From positions 12,692,001-12,756,000 of the forward strand of contig NC_056758.1 of NCBI RefSeq assembly GCF_018687715.1: a stretch of DNA of 64,000 nt. Direction: 5' to 3'. The translations under genes were made by a program, and so were the position numbers. Source of the stretch: Carya illinoinensis (lineage: Eukaryota > Streptophyta > Magnoliopsida > Fagales > Juglandaceae). The notes under the pieces are model-generated. The model had not been told where the DNA came from, did no database searches, and was given only the letters and a program-made list of their open reading frames with translations. The first letter of the stretch is position 1. The number at the start of each line of letters is the position of its first letter. Positions 46,590-59,230 of this stretch are shown here, piece after piece.

Positions 46590-48750
46590 TAATCGGTGTA
46601 AAACTATAAGTGCACAGTATCGTAGTTTTATAATAAAGTGATAAGAAGAGTATCGTCCTCAGGGATTGGTACCTTACTTTTGTCAAATACCAAAATTATA
46701 CTAATCTCAATTTTATCTAGAGGAATCACTAAGATTTTTGTAGCTGCCAATTAAATTAAGATCAACTCAGAGAGTAATACGCAAATGAAATAAAACTCAA
46801 ATTAATGGGAAAGAAAACTTCTAGGAAATCGATTTCACATAATTCTTCACTATGCTTTTCTCATCCAGCTAATTTAATTTAATTCTTTTTGTTCATTAGC
46901 AAATCTCTAATCCATCCAACAGCCTCTTTCGATAGTCAATTGGAAATTATTCTTATTCATCAATTCACACAAGAATATGCAAATTAATAAAGCAAGAAAG
47001 CAATAAGACCAATGATTTAATTACTACATAGGTTCATACAAGTCTTTCGATCTCTATACTTACCTATGCTGAAATATTCAAGATCTACCCTATGATTCCC
47101 TCTTTCGATAGCAAATCATAAGATTAAATATCATCTAATCAATGGCCAGTTAATTAGAAGCAATAAACTCAGAATAAATCAGATAAACAAAGAGAGAATT
47201 GCCTTAAATTAGCATAGACAATAAAGCATAGTTCAGAAATAGGTTACATCGTTTTCCTAGAATGAATAAAATTTAGCTCATGCTAGAAATGGAATTCAAC
47301 ATAAACGAATTCACCATAATTGTTTTGAGAAGATTGGAAGAAAATAAACGCTGAAAAATACTCCTTGAGCTCACTGTCGAGCGGCCAAGGAAACGATTCA
47401 ATGTTTTTCTCCCGTCTGTACTCGTTTATGATTCCAATGTACGTGCAATAATTAGAATTCCCTCTCCAAAAACAAATGAATTGAATCCCTCTAGCTATCT
47501 TTTTCAGTGCCAAAAGGTGTTCTCCTGTTAAAAAGTACGGCTATAAAGTGAAAAATCCGTTTTATATCGTTTGATGGCGGAAGACCCTAGATCTATCAAA
47601 ATACGATGTTCACTCGAGTGGGGTGTCGAGCGCAAGTCGAGCGTTCGACTCTTCCTGATTTCGCTCGAGCGTCCTATCAAGCGCACATCGAGCATTCGAC
47701 TCTGCCTGATTTCGCTCGAGCGGCCAATGTCTCCGCTCGAGCGATCTTGGTTTTTCAACAACCCGCTCGAGCTCCCTGTCGAGCGGCAGTCTGGCATTTG
47801 AATCTGCCTGAATTCGCTCGAACGGCCAAAAGCCTCCGCTCAAGCTAACTTGTAAAATCTGCAATACGAAATTTTTGCAAGTCATCACAAGCCTAGATCA
47901 TTCAAAGTAAGTGACCTAGTCCTCAAAGAAACAAGAGTGACAACTCAAGATGAAGGAAAGTTAGGGCCACATTGGGTAGGGTCATACATAATGATAGCCA
48001 ACCACAAAGTGGGGTCATATTGCTCGAAAGATAGCCAAGGAAAGGAGTTGCAGTACCCTTGGAATGCTGAGCACTTGAAGAAATTCTACCCTTAGTTTCT
48101 ATTCACTTTTCTTTTCTTGCATGTATTCAATAAAGACAAGATCAATAAAGACAGGTGGTTGTCCAGTTTGCGTGCCCATAACCCCATACTTAGCCACCAA
48201 AATCAAGTCAGAGACTTGCAGTGTAGCCAAAATGGCATGGAGGTTAATGGGACCCATGACCTCCATATTTAGCCACCAAAGTTGAGTCAGAAACTCATGG
48301 TATAGCCAAAAAGGCGTGAAGGTCAAAAGACCCCACGACTCCCATACCTAGCTACCAAAGTTGAGTCAGAGACTCATGGTGTAGCCAAAAGGGTGTGGAG
48401 GTCAAAGGACCCCCCGACTCCCATACTTAGACACCAAAGTTGAGTTAGAGACTCGTGGTGTAGCCAAAAGGGTGAGTTAGAGACTCATGGTGCAGCTAAA
48501 AGAGCATGGAGCTCAAAAGACCCCACGACCCCCATACTTAGCCATCATAGTTGAGTTAGAGACTTGCGGTGTAGCCAAAAGAGCGTGGAGGTCAAAAGAC
48601 CCCACAACCCCCATACATAGCCACAAAAATCAAGTCAGAGACTCGTGGTGCAGCCAAAAGGGCATGGAGGTTAAAAGACCCCACGACCTCCATACTTAGC
48701 CACCAAAGTTGAGTCAGAGACTTACAATGCAGCCAAAAAGATCCCACGAT
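46590..48750 (-). repeat. 5' LTR of the Athila-like element
   Basis: It begins beside the primer site and is homologous to 40341-42097, then continues through a 79-bp tandem repeat to about 48750. The outer start is uncertain; TGGGATC near 48747 is one candidate. A CTCGAGCG-rich block (47610-47850) corresponds to the same block in the other LTR. Confidence 0.75.
48180..48749. repeat. 79-bp tandem repeat within LTR, ~7 units
   Basis: Units begin near 48180, 48259, 48339, 48419, 48529, 48608 and 48687. Each reads like CCCATACTTAGCCACCAAAG, then GAGTCAGAGACT, TAGCCAAAA and GGTCAAAAGACCCC. The fourth is lengthened by an internal duplication and the last is shortened. The other LTR keeps only two units (41940-42097). 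Confidence 0.9.
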
Positions 48751-48869
48751 CCCCATGTTCTTTTTGGAGGAGGCCCTTTTTACATCTTTCAGTTTAGTCC
48801 CCTTTACGTGGGAGTGGATGGGTACACAAGAAACCTATCTATATTGGTAGGTGACAACAGTTTATTTGT

Positions 48870-49241
48870 CCACAAGGCACCTTCTTTGCCTTCACTATCA
48901 TGTTCCTAAGCCAAGTTAGGAATCGCATCAACGCATTCTTGTTCATGACCAGTAAGGTCAATAAGAATTTTATTGTCATCGGGGACTTTTCCCCAGTTGG
49001 CCATAATGGAAAAATCAAGAACATCTTTTTCAGAGGTTGGGAATTCCCAACCATTTCCAACAAGAAAGAAAAGTTTCCTAGTTCAAGCTTTGGCATTAGA
49101 GTAGTGGGGTTCAAAGACGGCCAATCATTGCGAATGAACACAAAAGCTATAGATATTACTTGGCAATTGTCTTACGAAGTAAAAAGAAAAGAATTTGCAA
49201 GCCATCAAGTAAGGGTATTTCTCCCCTAAGTGTTCCAGAAC
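48870..49241 (-). pseudogene. 'Gypsy-type transposon' domain, C-terminal part
   Basis: A minus-strand frame carries KLFFLVGNGWEFPTSEKD, then FSIMANWGKVPDDN, which fits the later part of the plant PF04195-like 'putative gypsy type transposon' domain. Upstream of it in the same frame LEHLGEKYPYLMACKFFSFY continues the fragment at 55018-55272, the two being separated by a solo LTR. Stops lie before LAVFEPHYSN and after SNAKA. Such proteins accompany plant retrotransposons; their function is unknown. Confidence 0.65.
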
Positions 49242-49246
49242 CATAC

Positions 49247-52200
49247 TGTAACGCCTGTCCTTGTGGTGGGACTTTTAAAATATAATTTTAAGAAAGAGAC
49301 AAGAATTACCGTTCATTTTAAAACTTTTTCCTTTCCTTTCCATGATATGAAAGACTCTATGTTTATAAAAGAAAACATGCTTATCAATTTAAAGAGGGTT
49401 ATAGCGGAAAACATCAAACTTTATAATCAAAACTCTTTCATACAAAACATTGTGCCTACGTTTTCGTGCTCTTCCCCTTGGGCCATGTCTATCATGATGC
49501 ATCCTGCTCATCTTGTCTCTGGGAGGGCACAGATAAAAAATTTAAATGAGTGGAAAATTCGTAAGCATTACTTCATACAGTAAATATATACTAACATAGG
49601 TTTTTCAGTCATGCATTCATCACTCCATACATATTATACATAAGACATTCATTCATTTCAAACATTTCGAGGCAGAGTTTTATCTTGAAAATGATTTTCT
49701 TTCTGAAAACATTTCTTTTTTTCATAAAACATTTTACCATGCCTCGTACCTTCATTTCTTAAAGGATTTGAGTATACATACATTCTTCCTTATCATACAT
49801 ACATTCTCTTATCACTTTCCATTGGCCTACACACTGTTATGCCCTATGTGCTAGGGTTAGCAGTCTTCATTTGGACCCAGACTCCACCTGTGGCCATGGT
49901 TTAGGAATCCCTTTTTAGTTAGGGGGCAGCACTGGGTGCACTACCAATACTACTTACTCGGTATTGCAATTTTCCAAGTCCTTTGGTATCCATTCATTCA
50001 GTCATGGACATTATACATTTTCATACATTAAAATAGTCATTTCATTTCCTTTAATTCATTCAATCCTTTCAGTCCTTTTATTTTCATTCAATCAGTCCAT
50101 TCATTTCATAAACATCATTTAAAAGCATAAGCTTAAACCTCAACATTTAAAAACAACCTTTGAAATCATAAACATAAGCATTGTTTAAAATATCAGTCCA
50201 TGGCATCTTAAAGCATCATTAAACATCATCTTTAATGGCATCATTTAAAACATTAGTTCATAGGGACATTTTAAAATACTTTCTTCGTATCATTTAAAGC
50301 ATAGGACATAAGCCTTGACATTTCTTTTCATGAAAATAAAGACAATAAATACTACTTATAGTCATCCATCACATGCATACACTTAAATACTTGGGGTGCA
50401 TAAAAAGGGGCTGCCAAGAAGGACCGTTACATACATATACCTTTAAACCTTATACTTAGCATTCTTTTGTAAAATGTCATTCGTGTCATTTTGAAAATAA
50501 AAAGCATTTCATTTTCATATCTTTAGAAAACTCTAGAAGGGTATGAACATAATACTAACCTAGACCAAATGTCATACTCATTCCATGCAGTCAATTCATT
50601 TGCGTGTCAGATGGAAACCTACATGCATGCACATAACCTTAGCGTCATTCTTTATCTAGTACATAAGCAACTAAACTAGAAATAGAACTATACCTCACAT
50701 GGAAACATTCTCCTTATATCTCATAATCTTACATTTCCTTTGCTATGCTAAAACTTTCGAGATCCACTTACAGTCACTACCTCTTTCAAATTCAATCTCT
50801 TACCTTGAGTGTTCATCCACTAAAGTGAACCTCTATAATTCACCTTAGGGTTAAGATACTAAGACCTTTGTCTTACTCTTCCTATTAACCACATTCCGAT
50901 GCATAACTCAAACCGACTAAGTCATGCATCCTAATCTTAGATAATACACACATTACTTCCTTTCCGGCATCCTAGCCTATACTTCACCCTCATTCCCGTC
51001 CATACATACCACATGGCTTTAAGCCAACTTTGAAACTTAAACATTATGTAACCATGCTTAGGATAAATTACCCATTACATATGGTAAATCCGTCTGGCAC
51101 ATATGTCTAATCAGATTACACACGTACCTTACCCCCTTTTATCACCTAAGATCAACTTATAATCTGTTGAATGCCCGCTTGTGCAAACAAGCTTTATACT
51201 TCGATACGAATTTCTACTCAAACCCAGTTGGCAGGACTTTCCTACTTCCCGGCCCTTCACTTTTTCATTTCAACACTTAACACAACAAGACTCCATTCAC
51301 ATTACACCTCCTTCGAGTCATGTAGCTCGATGCTACTCCCAAGCTATACCGTGACACCCGTCACTACGACAGAGTTACATAACAACTACTTTATGACACT
51401 GTTATACAGTTTCTGACACTACACCACACATTCTACACTCCTTAGCTATGTCATCCAAACCTTTGTGACATGCCATCCAGTGCATCACGACACCACACGG
51501 AGTACACTCCACGTGAACTCTCTTTCATTCACACTACGCTACACATTACTACGATGCACACCACATGGTGCATTGCTACACAACATGGAGTACACACGAC
51601 GTGTACTCCCTTCCATTAAGCTACAACGCACACTACTACGACACACACCATACGGTGCGTCACTGCACGACATGGAGTACACGCCACGTGTGCTCCTTCA
51701 CAACACTACGCCACATCACTAGTATAGCACATACTTCACACCCACACTTCACAACACAATCCACAACACTACACAACACACTACAAAATTACGCCCAACA
51801 GTTCACTACACAGCGAACTCCACAATTATCCAAAGCACAGTCCACAACCAACCAACATTTAATATAAATAACGAGAAAGAGATGGTTATCCATCGTCGGA
51901 ATTAACCCATGCATTGCTAGCTACCCATCATGGTCAATGACATTGGAAGGGTCATACGTGGCTGCTAAACCTCGTACAATGGCTATCCACCTTGTAAGGT
52001 GGTTGTCCACCACATAAAGTGTCAATTTGGGCTTAAGGATGGGTTAAGGGTGGTCTTGGGAGTCTCATGGTGGTCTTTGAATGGCAGTGAGGTGTAGAAC
52101 ACAACGGCATCTAGCCATGTACAGTGCATCCAAGAGAGTGAGGGTGCGTGTAAGGCAAGGGAATAGCTGGAGACTATGGCTAGGCATGGAGGAGCTTGGG

Positions 52201-55017
52201 GGGTGCTTAGAGGGGAGTTCGGTCCAGTCTGGTCCAATCCGGAGAGATTTTTTTGACTGGACCGGACTTATTAGGTCCAGGGTTTTCCCAGCCTGGACCA
52301 GACCGAACTCCATAAGGACCAGGACGGTCTGGTCTGGTTGGTCCGTTCAATCCATCCTTGACCTTTTTTTTTTTTAATCCAATGACATTTTGTTTAATAC
52401 TTATGATGTAATTATATTGTGATATATTTAATATATATACATATGGTATACTATTATATATATATATTAGTAATACGCTAATACTATTATATAGTTATAC
52501 TAATCATAAATTTATAATAACTAAATCATTATAAGTCTATAACTATATATATTTAGTATCAATGTATTATTATACTCTTTAATGTATAAATATTAACTAT
52601 AATATATAGTACTAGTATATATCAATATATTAACATATTATAAGAGTTATGGTATAAATTATAATATATCATATATGTATAAATTTATAATAGTATTAGT
52701 ATAGTTAACTTAATTTGTAATATGTTAGTATTAAATCACTATAACTACATAGAGTATTAGTAATATAGTATTTAATACAACTACATAGAGTATTAATAAT
52801 AAGAGTATTTTACTATTATTTAATATAGTATGACATAGAGTATTAATAAATGTGTGGGGCTTGAAGAGATATAGTAATACTATTATTACCTATAGTTATA
52901 AGTTATATGTATTAGTTATAAGTTATAAGTTACATATAGATATATATTACTAATACATATAACTAAGTTACTAAGTTACTAATATATATATTATATATAT
53001 TAGTAATACACTAATACTAATACTATTAGTCTATTAGTATATAGTAAATTAGTAATAGTTATTAACTTATTTATTATAATTAATAATACACTAGTACTAA
53101 TATTATAACTAATAACTAGATGTAATAACTAATAACTAATAATATGTAATAACACTAGTACTAATAGATAATAACTAATAACTAGTATTACTAATTTACT
53201 ATATCTCTTCATTGTCTTCAAACCCAACACATTTACTAATATTCTATGTAATACTATATTCATTTATTAAATAAGAGTAATACTCTTATAGTCTTAATCT
53301 TATTACTAATACTAGCATATTAGATATTAAATTAACTAATACTAACACTCTAATACTCTTATAATCTTATTACTAATACTAGCATATTAGATATTAAATT
53401 AACTAATACTAATACTCTTAGTCTCTTAGAATCTTATTACTAATACTAGCATATTAGATATTAAATTAACTAATACTAATACTAATACTAATAGATATAG
53501 TTATAGACTTATAATGATTTAGTTATTATGAATTTATGATTAGTAGACTGTATAACTATATAATAGTATATTAGTATTAATTTAGACTATTAGTAATTTA
53601 GTCTTAGTATAAATATTAATATTAGTATAAAATTATAAATATTAACCTATTAGGTTAGATAAAAATTATAAAAATTATAATTAATTTTATACAATTATAA
53701 ATACTATATAAATAATAAAATATATTATATATATATATTATTATTCGGTCTGGTCTGGTCTGGTCCGGGGTAAAAAACCCCTAGATCGGGACCAGACCGA
53801 AACTAATCGATCCACTAAAATTTGGACCGAGACTGACCGGACCTACTCTTGGTCTGGTCCCGTCGGTTTTGCTAGTCTGGACTGGCCAATACTCTCCCCT
53901 AGGGGTGCTAGTGGAGTTGTGGTGGCAATAGGGAGGCCGCATGTGGCTGGAGGGTGGTAGATCTATGCCAAAGGATGGAGAGGAGTTGTGGGAGACTAAG
54001 AGGGCATGTGGCGAGGTGGGGATGGTTAGGGAAGGTCGCTAGTGAGGGAAGAGGCTGTTGGTGGTGGTGCAGTGGCCTGGGTGGCAGCGCGTGGCGAGGT
54101 AGGTCTTGATACCTGTGGGTTTCATGTGTGCGTATGTGGGGTGAAGGGGTTCGTCAGCTATGCAGTGGTGGTGAGGGTGGCCTCTTGGTGGCTTGCTGCG
54201 GCAGGGTTGGTGTTGAGGGAGAGAGCCAGTGTGAGAAGAGAGGGAAAGGGGAAGAGAGAGAAAGGGAGAGATAGGTGAGGGTTGAGTTCCACGGTGAAGG
54301 CTTGCCAGTGTAAGAGGAAGTTGTCGGTGGTGGTGGTGGGGTTGGGTGGTTGGCGGTGGAGCTAGGCTGGAGGAGGAGAGATTTGGTGGAGGGGAGGGGA
54401 GCTCTTCGTTGGGCTTAAGGGGAGAGGGAGAAGAGAGAGAGAGAGAGATAGAGAAAAGGGAAAGTAAGGGGAAAAAGTTAGGGGTTTAGGTATTTAATCC
54501 AAACCCTTCATCTTGGGGTTCCTAAAATGATCTAATGGTGGACTTTAAATACTAATTTGAAAATGCATAAACATTGAATTAACTAAAAACACTAAGAGGA
54601 ATTAAGATAGAATATTATTTGACTAAACTTTAGCTTATAAAATATAATATTTCATCATTACTTAAATGATAAAGTTTTGCTAATTACTTTTAAGAGAATA
54701 AAACCATTTAACTAATTTAGAATTTTCAACATAATTTAAATCTCATAATATTCTTAAATGACTAAAATTATTTAATTAAAAATGATTTTATGCAATTATA
54801 ACATTTTTGGATATTTACAAAAATATTATAATTGTCTTACTTAAAATCAAGTTTAGTCCAATAACACTGAAAATATCCCTTACAAATATTTTCAGGACAT
54901 TTAAAACACTAGACTTGCTTTAGTAATCACTTGATATCTTTAAAAGCACACCATCAAGGTTTGGCAAGAAGAACGAGACTTGTGATCATGAGAGAGAGAA
55001 CAGAGTGGGTTATTACA
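49247..55017 (-). repeat. Solo gypsy LTR (family D), ~4.1 kb plus insertion
   Basis: On the minus strand it begins TGTAATAACCC (55017) and ends GGCGTTACA (49247). CATAC (49242-49246) and CATAT (55018-55022) are a 5-bp target duplication with one mismatch. Removing it rejoins two halves of one domain in frame. A hAT-like MITE occupies 52208-53901. No internal retrotransposon domains are present, so recombination between two LTRs is likely. A ~100-bp imperfect repeat with TACTACGA(T/C)(G/A)CACACCA lies at 51480-51710. Confidence 0.8.
52208..53901. mobile_element. hAT-like MITE, 1.7 kb, GGGGTGCT duplication
   Basis: GGGGTGCT flanks both sides exactly (52200-52207 and 53902-53909). The ends read TAGAGGGGAGTTCGG and, reversed, TAGGGGAGAGTATTGG. 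Both terminal ~150 bp are full of GGTCTGGTCC, GGACCGGAC and GACCAGACCG words. The 1.3-kb interior (52390-53740) is an extreme AT-rich run of TATTAGTAATA-like words with no coding capacity. The 8-bp duplication and TAGGG-like ends fit the hAT superfamily. Confidence 0.8.
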
Positions 55018-55272
55018 CATATGGAACACCACGCTGGATCTTATAAGTACATGCCAAGCATGTGAGTAAAGTTTGGTGGGGGCTATTTGGAGAAGATCCA
55101 AAACATCGTGAATGAGGAGATAGAATGGGAGGCACAATCTGTGTAATAGTGCACAAGTGATGAGAGCTACTCTCCCAGAGAAACCTTCCTCATCTACAAC
55201 ACCAACGCCTTCAGGAGGAATGACGAATTCCACAGAATCAGGAACACGGCAAGAAGTCCTTAACTTTGTCAA
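55018..55272 (-). pseudogene. 'Gypsy-type transposon' domain, N-terminal part
   Basis: The frame reads FVIPPEGVGVVDEEGFSG, then ALITCALLHRLCLPFYLLIH, DVLDLLQIAPTKLYSHAW and HVLIRSSVVFHM before the LTR. The spacing PLxxFxxxVLxxLxIAPxQLxxxAW is the recognisable pattern of this plant domain. It continues on the far side of the solo LTR at 49241. The N-terminal extension above 55272 is not clearly coding. Confidence 0.7.
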
Positions 55273-56379
55273 CTCTCAAGTGGTGATGGTGGAACACTAG
55301 GTAAATCCCTCAAAAGAAGGGGGCATTTGGACCTCGGAGGATTCAACCTCAGAAAGGGTGGAAACCCTAGAAGGGATTGTGAATTTTCAAAAAGGGAATG
55401 CAGGGTGGAGAAAAACTTGAAAAGTGGAAAGGAGCCAAGGAAATGGAAAAAGCAGACGAAAGAAGGTAATGATAAGGGATTCTGAGAGATTCTTGGGAAA
55501 CTGAATGGTCACTTGTGCGCCGTTGGTTATCATTCTTGAAAACAAAGAATGAAAGGAACAATTACGGACGTGTGTTACATCTGGGGCATGCAAGGAGTTC
55601 ATTGCCTGCACAAGCCTATACCTTAATTAACATAAAATCTCAGCAGGGTAGGTACGGGGGCCGCTACATGTCCAAAGCAAGCGGGGTAGGAAGGAAAACA
55701 TGAAATATGTAATTTTCCACATGTTGCCATGAAGAAAATTAGCGAGGTAACTGGAATGGATATTTGGTAACCATGGGCCCATTGTAGTGAAAGCCTAGTG
55801 GGCGAGTGCAAATCTAAAGATGAGTCTTATTGATATACATTCAAGATAATGGATAATGCCTTTGACTTATTAGCAAGGAGATCACTCTAATTAATACTGG
55901 GAGCCTTCAAGATATACTCTGGAGGTTCATCATCTTTACCACGTCATACCTCCATAAATAACACTCAAAGATAACACATTTACATTGATTCGTTGGCACA
56001 TTTACTCAAGACTACTTATCCAACTTAGGCATCAGTGTTCTACTGGGTACCCCGTGCCACCCTTTTACTTCATTGCTGGTATCTGTGTAGTTGGTGGTGT
56101 GAAACACATCCTTAACACTCTGCAAATCACCAATACCTACATATGAGACAAATCATAAATCAAATTTCAAAATTTGTACATTAATTCGAAATACATAAAT
56201 AAATTCAAAAAAAAAAAAAAACCTCAACTTCTCCTTCAAACATCGCTGACAAACAAACTTCTGATCACTCTTTCTATAGAACGTACTCTCTCTCTCTCTC
56301 TCTTTAACACACACTCTCTCTCTAGGATGCTGCTGCTCTCCCTTTGTATAGGAAGCTTTCCACTGTGTGGTTTATGAGA
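55273..56379. other. Non-coding stretch
   Basis: The first part may be the degenerate 5' portion of the split domain gene. Simple A, CT and CTCT runs lie at 56209-56330. No supported gene. Confidence 0.4.
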
Positions 56380-56759
56380 AATGCATCGTGAATAGAAGAC
56401 TAGAAGTATAAGGTTTTAAATTCTGAAATGTTGCATTCAAATGGTGTTTTACCCGTTTGAACAGGAAATTTCCGCAATGGCGCCTAACTTTTGCGTGCTT
56501 TAATTCATCTTTTATCCATTCGAATGCTTTACAAATGCGTCCAAATGCCAATACCATAAAATTTCCCAACATATTCCCTTAAATGTAGGCAAATAAGGAG
56601 GGACAGTTTTCCTGCATACAGGATCTCACCTCAATAAGAATGGAGATTTGATTCGAATATATGTTATTTGAACATTTTGGTAATTCCGTTCGTATACTTT
56701 TAAAAAATGTTCGATCATGAATAGGTATTGTTCAAACGATAGTATACCCATTCAAACAA

Positions 56760-57150
56760 GAAAGTCCTAATATTATTATATATATATGCTCAATATAATA
56801 TACTAATATTATAATAGAGTCCTAAAATTATTATATGTATAATATAGTCAAAATAATATACTAATATTATATATATATATATATATAATATAGACAATAT
56901 AATACACTAAGTGCATTTGGATTTTATCTTTCTATACTATATGCTATTTTAATATAATATACTATAGTATAATATATAGTAGTATAGTATATAGCATAGT
57001 ATATTAATATACTAGTATTAGTATAGTATTATTAGTATAAAGTAGTAATATACTATACTAGTTATATATTATGGTTTATATACTATATTGTAATATGTTA
57101 TATATACTATAGTAGTTATAATATATTATACTATATTCTATATTATAACT
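56760..57150. repeat. TA-rich low-complexity tract
   Basis: TATAATATACTA-like words with almost no G or C lie inside the candidate element, between two motif-rich segments. Confidence 0.8.
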
Positions 57151-58137
57151 GGAAGCTTCTACCGTTCAAACGAAACGATTTATGTTCAAACTATTAAAAC
57201 ATTGGTTCGAACAAAAAATTCTGGTTTGAATAGATGAATTCATTCTAATAAACCATTCAAACATAAAATACTAGTTTGAATGTGATAGTTCAAGGCATAA
57301 GACCCAGTTTGAATATTGAACGTTTCATTTTTTCTGAAACCCTTTAAATAATCGCCGTTGCAAGCCATCGTTTGCCACCACTATCCATCGTTCTATGAAC
57401 ATTTTCTGCTGTCTGGTACCATTCTTGTCTATTTGAGCTTGATATTAGGACAAAATTAGGATGAAAATGGGGTTAGATTTCAAATCAAATCCAACCTCTT
57501 CTGTGGCATTTTACGTCCGCCAAACATGGCATTCGGTCGTAGAAATGATGGAGCTTCACTCCATGTAAGTTTGTATAATTAAAACCAATGATTTTTGATG
57601 AATTGGTAGTTTTTTGGTTCATTTTCAAGTCGACTCAGCCATGAATATTCATGGGCTAGCCCATTCAAAAAGCCTGAAAACTGTTTGAATAGATTTTGCC
57701 AAATAGACATTTTCTAGTTCGAATGTGGCACTACATGTTCAAATGGAAAAAATTGAGTTAATCTTACTTTGAATATATTTACTACGTTCGAACGGATAAG
57801 CTAAACATTAGTAAATTATTAGAATGATGGTCATATGGTGATGCCATTATGATAATATTTTTATTTATTCAAATGTGTATAAACCATTCGAGCAAGTGTC
57901 GCTTTTGTTTGAAAAACTTTACTTATTGTTTAATTTTATCCATTCGAATGGAGTAAATTTATTTGAACGAGTTTATAACTAGTTTTTCTGTTGAACTGGA
58001 AAATTTCTATTTGGCAAAAATTATTTGAACAATTTTCAAACCATTTGAATGAGCTATTTGAATAGGCAAACAGCCCGTTTGAACACTACTCAGTGTAATA
58101 TTTTATAACTTTCTATTCTATTTATATTCATTGACTA

Positions 58138-59230
58138 TTGTTTTTTACAAACAGTGAATTAATGGTATATGTTGGAAGGAAACGTGAGAGGGAGGGCCAA
58201 ACTAGCAGTGAAGCCAGTGAGCCGAGGAGGCCGGTATTGGTTGAGCAGGAGATCATTATAAAAGACTTTTGTGATTTTTTCTGGGATGGAAGGAGCCTAT
58301 TATCTATTATTAGCGATAAAGGATGGAGCTCGATCTATCAACAAAGAGGGCTGGCCTATTCTGACATGGTCAATGAATTTTATTGGGCCACGGATTAGAT
58401 GTAGGCTAATGAAGAATCCTTATTTTCCATTCGAGGAGTGAGTATTACTATCTCGGCAGACACTATAGTTGACTCTCTCAGGATCCCCTATGAGCTTGGT
58501 GCATACTCTGCATAACAACCCGGTGCAGGGATAGATGGTGAGGATGCCATTGAGGATGAGGCTTCAGCAAACGACGGTCCCACTCATGATGAGATTCCTC
58601 AATTGATGCATGACGATTCGGCTCCTCCATATGATGGCAATAAGGTGATCAAACAGGTTGATTGTATCGCATTTTTTCGAATGCTGAATTTGATTATCTC
58701 CGATAATATTGATCCGAGGAAACACAAGATTGACTTCAGCATCGAATGACCTTGATTTATGTTACGGATAACACGAGGAGAACCAATTGATCTGCCTCTA
58801 TACTTTCTCATTTGCATCCGATTTGAGTCACGGTATTCTGGTAGAGGTAGTTTACCGTATGCATTGAGGATCTCTAACCTCCTAGTCCAATCGATTGTTA
58901 ATGTGCTAATGACAGAGCGAAAACAACCACATATCGGACCCCTTAACAAGATCACCTTTTGTAAAGTGTGAGGGTCACTTGTGGAAGGCTCGCATTAATG
59001 TTCTAGTGACACAAGATAGTGGCACTAAGTGTGATCCAACTTCTACTAATGCCGGTGCTGATTGACAAGCTACTGGGGCTACCACCATGGAGATGCAATC
59101 CCTACTCGAGGAGCATCACACACTTTTAATCCAGGACATCGAGAGGATCATTGTGTCCATCATGGTTCGACCGCAAGAGATTGAAGGACGCATTACTGTC
59201 ATCCAAGAGGACCTGAATAACCTTACTTAG
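58138..59230 (+). pseudogene. Putative plant transposon protein domain relic
   Basis: One frame gives VGRKREREGQTSSEASEPRR, then DFFWDGRSLLSIISDKGWSS and MVNEFYWATD up to a TAG near 58396. Frames after it give SIRGVSITISADTIVDSLRI, FRMLNLIISDNIDPRKHKID and RITRGEPIDLPLYFLICIRF. This series (basic start, RGW...FY, RGVxxxFxxxxINxxLxxP, then a helical region) is the plant-restricted 'putative plant transposon protein' domain. At least four stops or shifts break it. The protein's activity is unknown. Confidence 0.65.

Larger units (their letters stand above)
40341..48750 (-). mobile_element. Athila-like Ty3/gypsy retrotransposon, internally deleted
   Basis: The minus-strand order is 5' LTR (46590 to about 48750), primer-binding site, gag, protease, RT, RNase H, integrase zinc finger, 3' LTR (40341-42097). 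The tRNA-Asp-type primer site and the polyprotein style point to the Athila/Tat side of Ty3/gypsy. The integrase core and C-terminus are missing, and 3' LTR sequence follows the zinc finger directly. The LTRs are similar (roughly 95% by eye over the compared parts), so the insertion is moderately young. No matching target duplication was found at the outer ends. Confidence 0.85.

Noticed and set aside
48900..49229. Plus-strand 109-codon frame
   Set aside because: It is the antisense of the minus-strand transposon-domain relic, which has recognisable residues.
54042..54278. Gly/Val-rich 78-codon frame
   Set aside because: G-rich part of the solo LTR; no start context or homology.
56397..57150. 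Motif cluster as a CRISPR-like or satellite array
   Set aside because: Motif spacing is irregular and orientation mixed, which fits transposon subterminal repeats better.
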